From Lachnospiraceae bacterium (GTDB lineage: Bacteria > Bacillota_A > Clostridia > Lachnospirales > Lachnospiraceae): DNA of 13,290 nt. A program made the translations under genes and the position numbers. Position 1 is the stretch's first letter. The number at the start of each line of letters is the position of its first letter. Shown in pieces: positions 1 through 7,033 of the stretch. Location of the stretch: assembly GCA_017464045.1 (NCBI GenBank), contig JAFUEG010000054.1, forward strand, positions 1-13,290, read 5' to 3'. The notes beneath the pieces were generated by a model that saw nothing but the letters and a program-made list of their open reading frames with translations, was not told where the DNA came from and ran no database searches.

Positions 1-535
1 CGAATACTACGATCAGGGACTCAGGATGATAGAGATTTACAAGCATCAGTTCAAGGATCAATCTGCCGTTATATCGCATATTAAAAACAGAAATTACAAG
101 TTTATCATATACATGGATGACCTTTCCTTTGAGGATTTTGAGATAGAGTATAAGTATCTTAAGGCGGTTATTGAGGGCGGACTTGAGACCAAGCCGGATA
201 ATGTGCTTATCTATGCTACCTCCAACAGAAGACATATCATCAAGGAGACATGGAACGACCGTGATGATGTCGAGATGGATAACGGTATGCACAAGTCTGA
301 TACTATGCAGGAGAAGCTTTCTCTGGTTCACAGATTTGGTGTGACGATAAGTTATTCCAAGCCTTCTAAGAAGGAATTTAACACTATTGTCACGGAGCTT
401 GCAAAACGCTATCCTGAGATTACACTAAGTGATGAAGAGCTTTGCGCTAAGGCAAATATGTGGGAGCTTTCCCATGGCGGAGTTTCGGGAAGAACAGCAC
501 AGCAGTTTATAAATTATCTGCTTGGGCAGAGTTAA
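1..535 (+). CDS. DUF815-family AAA ATPase, 3' part only
   Basis: This is the C-terminal 177 codons of a gene entering from the left edge. The frame is open from base 2, so the ATG at 26 is internal. The visible part matches the well-conserved second half of the DUF815 (PF05673) P-loop ATPases: the Walker B-like stretch [14 protein letters not shown], then [13 protein letters not shown], then the sensor-like segment [15 protein letters not shown]. The Walker A part lies outside the window. DUF815 proteins are cytoplasmic AAA+ ATPases without an established role; the name describes family only. The stop is followed 40 bases later by the endonuclease III start with no terminator between, so the two may be co-transcribed. 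Family call is confident from the motif run; function is unknown. Confidence 0.88.
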   Translation, partial: EYYDQGLRMIEIYKHQFKDQSAVISHIKNRNYKFIIYMDDLSFEDFEIEYKYLKAVIEGGLETKPDNVLIYATSNRRHIIKETWNDRDDVEMDNGMHKSDTMQEKLSLVHRFGVTISYSKPSKKEFNTIVTELAKRYPEITLSDEELCAKANMWELSHGGVSGRTAQQFINYLLGQS

Positions 536-575
536 GGTTAGAATATTTGTATACGTAGATAAAAAAAGGTACATA

Positions 576-1223
576 ATGACTAAAAAAGAACGAATTAAAG
601 AGATTATAAAAATACTTAATGAAGAATACGGAACGGATTTTAAAACGTATCTCGACCATGATAATGCCTGGGAGCTTTTGGTTGCAACAATTCTAAGTGC
701 CCAGTGCACAGATGCCAGAGTCAATATCGTGACGAAAGATTTGTTTGTAAAATATCCGGATGTGTATGCTTTTGCAAAAGCAAAGCAGTCAGAGCTTGAA
801 AAGGATATTTATTCGACAGGCTTTTATAAGAATAAGGCAAAAAATATCATAGCCTGTGCAAATGAGGTTATTGAAAGACATGGCGGTGAGGTTCCGTCGG
901 ATATCGATGAATTGACGAAGCTTTCGGGAGTAGGCAGAAAAACCGCAAATGTTATAAGAGGCAACATTTTCGATGAGCCAAGCATTGTGGTTGATACTCA
1001 TGTAAAGAGAATTTCCAATCTGCTGGGGCTTACCAAGGAGCAGGACCCTGTTAAGATAGAATATGATCTTATGAAATGTCTGCCGAAGGAACAGTGGATA
1101 CTTTATAATCTTCAGATTATCGCACATGGAAGAAAGATTTGTATAGCAAGAAGACCAAAGTGCGATGAATGTGTTTTGGCAGGAGTATGTCCGTCAAATA
1201 AAAACAAGAAAAAAGCTGATTAA
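576..1223 (+). CDS. nth: Endonuclease III (DNA glycosylase/AP lyase)
   Basis: Base-excision-repair enzyme that removes oxidised pyrimidines and cuts the abasic site by beta-elimination. The 215-residue product is close to the usual length of about 211. The helix-hairpin-helix LSGVGRKTANVI (residues 116-127) carries the catalytic lysine K122, and VDTHV carries the catalytic aspartate D140. The C-terminal 4Fe-4S motif is complete: C189, C196, C199 and C205, spaced C-X6-C-X2-C-X5-C. An in-frame ATG at 522 would add 18 residues overlapping the upstream gene. I chose 576 because it has an AAAAGG site about 6 bases upstream and gives the family N-terminus. The last codons and stop form the left arm of the following hairpin. 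Confidence 0.96.
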   Translation: MTKKERIKEIIKILNEEYGTDFKTYLDHDNAWELLVATILSAQCTDARVNIVTKDLFVKYPDVYAFAKAKQSELEKDIYSTGFYKNKAKNIIACANEVIERHGGEVPSDIDELTKLSGVGRKTANVIRGNIFDEPSIVVDTHVKRISNLLGLTKEQDPVKIEYDLMKCLPKEQWILYNLQIIAHGRKICIARRPKCDECVLAGVCPSNKNKKKAD

Positions 1224-1250
1224 CAGCTTATATTCCGGCTATTAATCAGC
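1215..1250. terminator. Bidirectional hairpin terminator between nth and the convergent gene
   Basis: Arms 1215-1227 and 1238-1250 (GCTGATTAAcAGC / GCTaTTAATCAGC) pair over 13 positions with one mismatch, around a 10-base loop. Read on the minus strand, the stem is followed by TTTTTTCTTGTTTTTATTTG, an excellent U-tract, so it should terminate the leftward gene at 1276-1905. Read on the plus strand it is followed only by ATAATTTT, so termination of nth is likely weaker. The left arm includes the nth stop codon. Confidence 0.82.
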
Positions 1251-1275
1251 ATAATTTTACAGATTTAGGTAAATA

Positions 1276-1905
1276 TCAGTTGGAACTTTTATGAGCTTTA
1301 ACGTTATCTAATTTGCTTATGATAAGGTTTTTAGACAAAGAATTTATATCCGCGGCTTTTTCTTCAAGCTTTTTGAAGCCGGCTGTATCCTTTGAATCAA
1401 GGTATATCTTGCCAAGCATTTCATAGTCGGTGCTTAAATCCGAACCGATTTCGATGCTGTAACAAAGGACTTTTTTGGCGGCATCAGTTTTATCAATTTT
1501 AATAAATTCTTTTGAGAGCTTATTTAAAAGTCGTATCAGCTGACTGTAATTATTGTCGTACTCGCTTAAGGCTTCAAGGTTTGCCGGACCGTACATCATT
1601 TTAAGATCGGTATTGGTATATTCGGACAGATTTATGAACTTTTTTTCGGAAAGCCGTATCAGTTCGTCATAAATGTCAGAAAAACCGGCATTTTTTACCT
1701 CATTTATAGGCAGTTTATCAAAAGATAACGTGATATAATCAAGATTGGATATATCTGCACGTCTTACAGAATTAGCTTCGCTTTCGCGATTCCAGAATTC
1801 TGCAAGTGAGCGTTTGGCTTTTTTGTTTTGATATGCTATGGCACGAAAGGCGGCAAAGCCAATCAGTAAAGTTGCACATATTATAATATAATTTACGTAA
1901 CCCAT
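1276..1905 (-). CDS. Membrane-anchored protein of unknown function
   Basis: I do not recognise this 209-residue protein. Residues about 4-24 (YIIICATLLIGFAAFRAIAY) form one hydrophobic segment followed by a lysine-rich stretch (NKKAKRS), the pattern of an N-terminal signal anchor with the rest in the cytoplasm. The remainder is soluble and mostly helical in appearance. Its C-terminal half has a repeat-like stretch (AAKKVLCYSIEIGSD... YEMLGKIYLDSKDTAGFKKLEEKA) that looks like one or two TPR-type helix pairs; that is inference from pattern. The start has an AAAGGA site 6-8 bases upstream on the minus strand. It is transcribed away from the small protein gene at 1935, their starts being only about 30 bases apart, so each promoter must lie inside the other gene. 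Confidence 0.72.
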   Translation of the reverse strand: MGYVNYIIICATLLIGFAAFRAIAYQNKKAKRSLAEFWNRESEANSVRRADISNLDYITLSFDKLPINEVKNAGFSDIYDELIRLSEKKFINLSEYTNTDLKMMYGPANLEALSEYDNNYSQLIRLLNKLSKEFIKIDKTDAAKKVLCYSIEIGSDLSTDYEMLGKIYLDSKDTAGFKKLEEKAADINSLSKNLIISKLDNVKAHKSSN

Positions 1906-1934
1906 AATTTTTCCTTTCAGGAGGTACTAAGGTA

Positions 1935-2039
1935 ATGATTAATTTTAATAACAAGAAAAAACAAAAGCTTATATCTGCCATAATATGTATAGTTTTGGTT
2001 TTGGCTATGGTGATAACTCTTTTGGTATCTGCATTATAA
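1935..2039 (+). CDS. 34-residue single-span membrane protein
   Basis: A short gene below the usual calling cutoff. It starts at ATG 1935 behind a perfect AGGAGGT Shine-Dalgarno (1919-1925) with a 9-base spacer, the best ribosome site in this part of the window. The product begins MINFNNKKKQKL, a basic Asn/Lys-rich head, followed by a hydrophobic helix from about residue 13 to 32 (ISAIICIVLVLAMVITLLVS) and ends at once after it. The charge pattern predicts an N-in, C-out single-span protein. From memory, similar short NNKKKQKL-plus-helix proteins occur in other Clostridia, but I cannot check that here. The VanW-domain gene starts 48 bases downstream on the same strand, so co-transcription is plausible. 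Two overlapping TATAAT hexamers lie at 1882-1892 but without a good -35. Confidence 0.8.
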   Translation: MINFNNKKKQKLISAIICIVLVLAMVITLLVSAL

Positions 2040-2087
2040 GATAGGATACCATTATTATTATTTTTTTTCAAGGATGGCGGTTTATTA

Positions 2088-3671
2088 ATGAAAAATAATA
2101 TGCTTTGTGTATATAAAAAAATAAAAGTAAGCGGTCTTGTTTTTGCTGTTTCGGTATTATTATTTTTGACTATGTTTGTTGGAGTAAGTAGTGTTCACGC
2201 CGAGGAAACGGATACACAGTCCGTTCAATCAGAGGAGACACCACAGGGTAATATCTCTTCCGACGGAAGAATACTTCCAAATGTCTATGTGGGTAGTATC
2301 AATGTTGGCGGGATGACTCTTGATGAAGCAAAAAATGCGTGTGCTTCGTATGTAGACAGTGTAAATGCTTCGGCTGTAACATTTACCTGTAAGGATAAAT
2401 CGGTTATTGTTCCGCTTTCCGATATAGGTGTTTCAACCGATGCCGGAAAAGTAGTTGAAGCAGCTTACAGTTACGGACGTAAAGGAAATGTTTTAAAGAG
2501 ATACAAGGAAACAAAGGAGCTTGAAAACGGCGGAACAAAAGAGCTCGAGCTTAATTTTTCTTTAAGCGGTGATGCCTATACTAATTTGGAAAATGTATTT
2601 GCAGGATTTAATGTTGAACCGTCATCGGCATCTATTGAGATGGTGGACGGCTCATTTCAGATACAGCCTGAGTCTGTCGGTATTGCGGTTGACAGCCAGG
2701 CAAGCATAGAGCAGTTTCAAAATGTAATTAATCAGACTACGGATTTTGGCAGCGTAAGTATGGAGCTGGTATATACTGAGTCAGAGCCGGAGGTTACAAG
2801 TGATGCTTTAAACGGAATAACCGACAAGCTGGGTGAATATACGACCACCTACAGTGGTGATGCCGGACGTATGGCAAATGTTGAAAATGCATGTAATTTT
2901 ATTAACGGAACTCTGGTTTTGCCGGGAGAGGAATTTGATACCGATGCAACCATAAGACCGTACACTGAGGAAAATGGTTATCATTATGCAGCCGAGTATA
3001 GCAACGGACAGGTGGTTCAGGGACTTGGCGGAGGTGTATGTCAGGTTTCGACTACTTTATATAACGCAGTATTATATGCGGAGCTTGAGGTTACGCAGCG
3101 TGCCAATCACAGTCTTACGGTTGGATATGTCAAGCTTGCTCAGGACGCGGCTATCTCAGGAGATGTAAAGAATTTTAAATTCAGAAATAATACGGATACA
3201 CCAATCTATATAGCAGGTGCTTGTGAAAACGGACAGATTACATTTGCACTCTTTGGAAAGGAAACAAGACCTGAAAACAGAACCCTGGAATTTGAATCGG
3301 TTTTGGTAGAAACCATATCACCGGGTGAGGCAATAGTTGATGTGGACAACAGTCTTCCGGTGGGAACAAGAAATGTTACCCAGAAAGCTCATACCGGATA
3401 TGTGGCAGAGCTTTGGAAACATGTATATGTGGATGGACAGCTTACTGATTCCATAAAGATTAATACCAGTCAGTATATGTCGACACCGGAGCATGTAACC
3501 GTAGGACCTGATGCACCGGAGGAGGTTTCTGAAAATCCTGATGAAACACCTTCGGAGGTACCGGTAGACGCACCAGCTGAAACACCTGTCGATACACCGG
3601 CGGTTCCTGCTGAAGCGCCTGCTGATCCGGCACCGGCTGAGGATCCTCCTGCAGATGCACCTATGGAGTAA
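2088..3671 (+). CDS. Exported VanW-domain protein with PG-binding and G5-like regions
   Basis: A 527-residue extracytoplasmic protein. A signal peptide occupies residues 1-38 (basic head, hydrophobic core around 15-33, likely cleavage after VHA). Residues about 60-230 look like the peptidoglycan-binding-4 type domain usually placed before VanW (VYVGSINVGGMTLDEA, then DGSFQIQPESVGIAVD). The VanW domain (PF04294) spans about 250-390, with the diagnostic GLGGGVCQVSTTLYNAVL at 312-329. Residues about 400-473 (ETISPGEAIVDVDNSLPVG...) resemble a G5 domain. The final 50 residues are a low-complexity Pro/Ala/Glu/Asp tail (EETP/PVDAP/PAEAP repeats). There is no LPXTG or second membrane span, so it is either released or held by wall binding. 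An AAGGATGG site precedes the ATG. VanW itself has no established biochemical function; a cell-wall role is inferred. Confidence 0.9.
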   Translation: MKNNMLCVYKKIKVSGLVFAVSVLLFLTMFVGVSSVHAEETDTQSVQSEETPQGNISSDGRILPNVYVGSINVGGMTLDEAKNACASYVDSVNASAVTFTCKDKSVIVPLSDIGVSTDAGKVVEAAYSYGRKGNVLKRYKETKELENGGTKELELNFSLSGDAYTNLENVFAGFNVEPSSASIEMVDGSFQIQPESVGIAVDSQASIEQFQNVINQTTDFGSVSMELVYTESEPEVTSDALNGITDKLGEYTTTYSGDAGRMANVENACNFINGTLVLPGEEFDTDATIRPYTEENGYHYAAEYSNGQVVQGLGGGVCQVSTTLYNAVLYAELEVTQRANHSLTVGYVKLAQDAAISGDVKNFKFRNNTDTPIYIAGACENGQITFALFGKETRPENRTLEFESVLVETISPGEAIVDVDNSLPVGTRNVTQKAHTGYVAELWKHVYVDGQLTDSIKINTSQYMSTPEHVTVGPDAPEEVSENPDETPSEVPVDAPAETPVDTPAVPAEAPADPAPAEDPPADAPME

Positions 3672-3806
3672 CTGTTAAGTAAAGAAGCTTCAAGGATGTA
3701 TTTTGGATATAGAAGTAAAATAGATGATTTGAAAGATATTTTTGCGAATATAAGTTTAGTAAATAATTTGAGAGAATTGATATAGTTTGAGATAAATGAG
3801 GGCTCT

Positions 3807-4793
3807 ATGGAACTTGGAACCTTAAATGAACTTGTTAATACACGTTCGGTTATAAAGCATGTCAGAAAACATAACAAGGATTTAAAGCAGGGCGTTGGAA
3901 TAGGAAATGATTTTTCCCTTGCGAAAGATGTGGTATCCTGCGAGGGTGTTTCCTGCAATCCGTATATAGCATGGATTAAGGCAATGAATAATCTTGCCGT
4001 TTCGTGCGCCGAGCCTGTTGGAGTAAGGCTTGTTATGCTGCTTCCCGAGTCAGTAAGCGAGGCAGATATCAAGCTTTATATGAAGGAGTTTAATTCTCTG
4101 GCGGACGAAGAGGACATACAGATACTCGGAGGTCACACCGAGGTCGGAAGGGCATATAACGAGGCAAGCTTTGTAGTTACGGTCTACGGTTCGGTGGCCG
4201 GAGATAATGGAAAAGATAATTGTGAAGTGTTTGCCGGAGATATAAATAAAATTGCACCGGGCGACAGAATTATCATGCTTGGATATGCCGGACTTATGGG
4301 TACGGATATTATCGCAAGAAGTAAGAGAGATGAGCTTGGTAAAAGATTTGCATATAGCTACATAGAAGGAGCATATTTTAACAAAGAGGAATATGCTATA
4401 AAAGATAAGGTTCGGTTTTTAGTCGATACATTTGGAAAAAATGTGCTTTACATGCATGATGTTTCGCATGGTGGCATATACGGTGCGCTTTGGCAGCTTG
4501 GAGTTAAGATAAAGCATGGAATAAATATAAATCATGCAAGAATACCGATTAAGCAGGAAACGGTTGAGATATGTGAGTTTTTTGACATCAATCCTTATAT
4601 GCTGGACGGAACCGGAGCAGTGATTGCGGTTGTGAGAGGTGAGTCAGAGAACGAAAAAGGATTGCCCGTGGCAACTATCGGCAGAGTAACCGATGACAAT
4701 AATAAGGTAGTTATGCTTGGTGATGTAAAAGAACCGGAACAGAGATTCCTTTCGCCGGTTAAGGGTGATGAAATTTATAAGGTGGTATATTAA
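3807..4793 (+). CDS. AIR-synthase/PurM-fold protein related to HypE
   Basis: A 328-residue protein of the PurM/SelD/HypE/ThiL superfamily, whose members bind ATP and form phosphorylated or dehydrated intermediates. Seen are a GIGNDFSLAKD segment (31-41) in place of the usual GIGDDAA loop, LGGHTEV (107-113), PGDRIIMLGYAGLMGT (151-166), DVSHGGIYGALWQLG (218-232) and the closing DGTGAVIAVV (267-276). The layout is closest to HypE, but the C-terminus (DEIYKVVY) lacks the terminal cysteine that HypE uses for cyanide-ligand synthesis, and no other hyp genes are present. It is therefore best treated as an orphan paralogue of unknown substrate. The ATG is preceded by GAGGG. Its block continues with a regulator and an aminotransferase, hinting at amino-acid or cofactor metabolism, but that is only context. 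Confidence 0.82.
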   Translation: MELGTLNELVNTRSVIKHVRKHNKDLKQGVGIGNDFSLAKDVVSCEGVSCNPYIAWIKAMNNLAVSCAEPVGVRLVMLLPESVSEADIKLYMKEFNSLADEEDIQILGGHTEVGRAYNEASFVVTVYGSVAGDNGKDNCEVFAGDINKIAPGDRIIMLGYAGLMGTDIIARSKRDELGKRFAYSYIEGAYFNKEEYAIKDKVRFLVDTFGKNVLYMHDVSHGGIYGALWQLGVKIKHGININHARIPIKQETVEICEFFDINPYMLDGTGAVIAVVRGESENEKGLPVATIGRVTDDNNKVVMLGDVKEPEQRFLSPVKGDEIYKVVY

Positions 4794-4849
4794 ATTAATT
4801 TTGATAAAAAATATTAATCACGCAAGTCGTGGTGGAAAAGAGGTTAAGT

Positions 4850-5332
4850 ATGAACACTGAGATTTTAAAGCTTTTGGAAACAGACAGCAAGCTTTCCGTT
4901 AAGGATATAGCGGATATGCTCGGACTTGATGAGGCAGCAGTCGCGGCGGACATCAAGGCTATGGAGGATAAGAAGATTATATGTGGTTATCATACCATGA
5001 TTGACTGGGATAAGGTTGCAGAGGAAAAAGTTACGGCACTTATCGAGATTAAGGTTACTCCACAGCGTGGACAGGGCTTTGACAAAATCGCAGAGAGAAT
5101 ATACAACTTCGAAGAAGTGAGCGCAGTGTATCTTATGGCGGGTGCATTTGATTTTACCGTTATACTCCAGGGAAAGACACTTAAAGAGGTTTCCATGTTT
5201 GTATCAAATAAGCTTGCAGTTATGGAAACTGTTGTAAGTACCTCTACTAATTTTGTTCTTAAGAAATACAAGGATCACGGCATAATATTTGACGTTGAGA
5301 AAAAAGATGAAAGGTTGGCAATTATTCCATGA
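4850..5332 (+). CDS. Lrp/AsnC-family transcriptional regulator
   Basis: A 160-residue DNA-binding regulator of the feast/famine class. The N-terminal helix-turn-helix spans about residues 5-48 (ILKLLETDSKLSVKDIADML, then AVAADIKAMEDKKIICGY). A C-terminal RAM/AsnC ligand-binding domain follows (about 60-137), with ALIEIKVTPQRG and the glycine-containing VYLMAGAFDFTVILQG that forms the effector-binding turn in the family. A GTG at 4829 would add seven residues, but the ATG at 4850 has AAGAGG six bases upstream and gives the standard N-terminus, so I prefer it. Its stop overlaps the next gene's start (ATGA, 5329-5332), so it is translationally coupled to the aminotransferase and probably controls this operon in response to an amino acid. 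The ligand cannot be read from sequence. Confidence 0.94.
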   Translation: MNTEILKLLETDSKLSVKDIADMLGLDEAAVAADIKAMEDKKIICGYHTMIDWDKVAEEKVTALIEIKVTPQRGQGFDKIAERIYNFEEVSAVYLMAGAFDFTVILQGKTLKEVSMFVSNKLAVMETVVSTSTNFVLKKYKDHGIIFDVEKKDERLAIIP

Positions 5333-6504
5333 GAAATCCATTATCTAAGACAATTCAGGATATTAAGCCTTCGGGCATAAGAAAGTTTTTTGATATAGTA
5401 AGTGAGATGCCGGAGGCTATTTCACTCGGTGTTGGTGAGCCGGACTTCGATACACCATGGCATATCCGTGAGGAGGGTATCTATTCTCTTGAAAAGGGAA
5501 GAACCTTCTATACATCAAATTCAGGTCTTCTCGAACTGAGAGAGGAAATCTGTAAATGGTACAAGAGAAAATATGATGTTGACTATGACTATAAGAAGGA
5601 GGCACTTCTTACGGTCGGAGGCAGTGAGGGCATAGATGTTGCACTTCGTGCCATGCTTGATCCGGGTGACGAGGTTATTATACCACAGCCGTGTTATGTT
5701 TCTTATGTACCTTGCGTTGAGCTTGCAGGTGGTGTACCGGTTACAATCGAGCTTAAAAATGAAAATGAATTCAGACTCACACCGGAGGAATTACTTGCAG
5801 CAATAACCGACAAAACCAAGATACTTATACTTGCATACCCAAGTAATCCTACAGGTGCAATTATGACCAGAGAGGATCTTGAACCTATTGCAAATATCTG
5901 TAAGGAAAAGGATATATTTGTTATCTCGGATGAGATTTATTCAGAGCTTACATATGGCGGCGAAAAGCATTGTACCATCGGTTCATTTCCGGATATGAAG
6001 GAAAGAACAGTTATCATAAACGGTTTTTCAAAGGCCTACGCTATGACAGGCTGGAGACTCGGTTATGCGCTTGCTCCACAGGTAATTGCTGAGCAGATGA
6101 CAAAGGTTCATCAGTTTGCAATCATGTGTGCTCCTACAACCAGCCAGTATGCAGCCATAAGCGCCATAAAAGAGGGCGATAAGGATATTGAGAAGATGAG
6201 AGAGTCCTACGATAAGAGAAGACATTTTCTGCTAAAGCAGTTTGAGGAGATGGGGCTTCCTTGTTTTGAGCCGAAGGGTGCATTTTATATGTTCCCATGT
6301 ATAAAGGAGTTCGGAATTACGAGTGATGAGTTTGCTACAAGACTTCTTCAGGAGGAGAAACTTGCGGTTGTTCCGGGAACCGCTTTCGGTGACTGCGGAG
6401 AGGGCTTCCTTAGAATTTCTTACGCATATTCCATAGATGAATTACGAGAGGCTATGGGAAGGATAAATAATTTCATAACCAGACTGAGGGAAAAGAATGC
6501 TTAA
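5329..6504 (+). CDS. PLP-dependent class I/II aminotransferase
   Basis: A 391-residue fold-type I aminotransferase of the AspC/PatA-like subgroup. Conserved features are all in place: LGVGEPDFDTP (33-43), GGSEGIDVALRA (97-108), NPTG (173-176), the cofactor-ring aspartate and tyrosine in SDEIYSE (D201, Y204), the Schiff-base lysine K235 in GFSKAYAMTGWRLGY, and the substrate carboxylate arginine R362 in FLRISYA. Reaction: transfer of an amino group between an amino acid and a 2-oxo acid, commonly glutamate/2-oxoglutarate. The exact amino acid is not readable; aromatic, aspartate, alanine and acetyl-diaminopimelate enzymes share these motifs. Start by ATGA overlap with the Lrp-like gene; the next gene overlaps its end by 8 bases. 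This gene pair is a common regulator-target arrangement. Confidence 0.94.
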   Translation: MRNPLSKTIQDIKPSGIRKFFDIVSEMPEAISLGVGEPDFDTPWHIREEGIYSLEKGRTFYTSNSGLLELREEICKWYKRKYDVDYDYKKEALLTVGGSEGIDVALRAMLDPGDEVIIPQPCYVSYVPCVELAGGVPVTIELKNENEFRLTPEELLAAITDKTKILILAYPSNPTGAIMTREDLEPIANICKEKDIFVISDEIYSELTYGGEKHCTIGSFPDMKERTVIINGFSKAYAMTGWRLGYALAPQVIAEQMTKVHQFAIMCAPTTSQYAAISAIKEGDKDIEKMRESYDKRRHFLLKQFEEMGLPCFEPKGAFYMFPCIKEFGITSDEFATRLLQEEKLAVVPGTAFGDCGEGFLRISYAYSIDELREAMGRINNFITRLREKNA

Positions 6505-6988
6505 TATAGTACTTCTGGAGCCTGAAATGCCGGCGAACACGGGTAACATAGGACGTACCTGTGTTGCGACGGGCACGAGGCTTCATCTTATAGAGCCTTT
6601 GGGCTTTCGCATAAATGATATGATGTTAAAACGCGCCGGACTTGATTATTGGGAGAAGCTTGATGTGACCATCTATGATGACTATCAGGATTTTCTGGAT
6701 AAAAATCCCGGTGCGAAAATTTATATGGCAACAACCAAATCAAAGCAGACATATACGGATGTAACCTATGAAGAGGATGCCTATATAATGTTTGGAAAAG
6801 AGAGTGCCGGCATACCGGAGGAGATTTTGCTTGATAATAAGGAAACCTGTGTACGTATCCCTATGATGCCGGAGGAGCGCTCGCTCAATCTGTCTAACTC
6901 GGTGGCTGTTATACTCTATGAGGCATTGAGGCAGCAGGGATTTCCGGGACTTGAGGAGCAGGGACAGCTTCACAGGTATAGGTGGTAA
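6497..6988 (+). CDS. trmL: tRNA (cytidine/uridine-34-2'-O)-methyltransferase
   Basis: SPOUT-class, trefoil-knot methyltransferase that methylates the ribose of the wobble base (position 34) of tRNA-Leu isoacceptors with S-adenosylmethionine. At 163 residues it has the short, domain-only length of TrmL rather than the longer TrmH/TrmJ. The three family motifs are clear: PEMPANTGNIGRTC (9-22), MFGKESAGIPEEIL (98-111) and RSLNLSNSVAVILYEALRQ (128-146), the last two building the cofactor knot. The start lies 8 bases inside the aminotransferase gene, with GAGGGAAAAG just upstream, so it is part of the same operon. It is followed 45 bases later by a second putative wobble-modification gene. Confidence 0.95.
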   Translation: MLNIVLLEPEMPANTGNIGRTCVATGTRLHLIEPLGFRINDMMLKRAGLDYWEKLDVTIYDDYQDFLDKNPGAKIYMATTKSKQTYTDVTYEEDAYIMFGKESAGIPEEILLDNKETCVRIPMMPEERSLNLSNSVAVILYEALRQQGFPGLEEQGQLHRYRW

Positions 6989-7033
6989 TATCAGTAGTTT
7001 TTATTAAGAAAGCAAATTAGAGCGGTTTGTAAT

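Noticed and set aside
522..575. Upstream start for endonuclease III
   Set aside because: It would overlap the preceding gene and add a non-family N-terminus. The ATG at 576 has a properly spaced AAAAGG site and family-like length.
1772..2071. Minus-strand 99-residue frame opposite the small membrane protein
   Set aside because: It overlaps the N-terminus of the better-supported minus-strand gene in another frame, has no ribosome site of note, and its composition looks like antisense reading.
3696..3785. 29-codon open frame between the VanW and AIR-synthase-like genes
   Set aside because: It has only a poor ribosome site (AAGAAG) and no recognisable hydrophobic or charged pattern. The surrounding 135 bases look like ordinary A/T-rich intergenic sequence with no clear promoter or terminator.
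3470..4072. Minus-strand 200-residue frame rich in Ser/Ala/Gly
   Set aside because: It is the antisense shadow of the Pro/Ala/Glu tail and the start of the next plus-strand gene.
3807..4793. Naming the PurM-fold protein hypE or thiL
   Set aside because: The HypE terminal cysteine is missing, no hydrogenase-maturation or thiamine genes are nearby, and the nucleotide-site motif is altered. Only the superfamily is supported.
4829..4849. GTG start for the Lrp/AsnC regulator
   Set aside because: The seven added residues are not part of the family's N-terminus, and the ATG at 4850 has AAGAGG six bases upstream, a site that would be inside the longer version.
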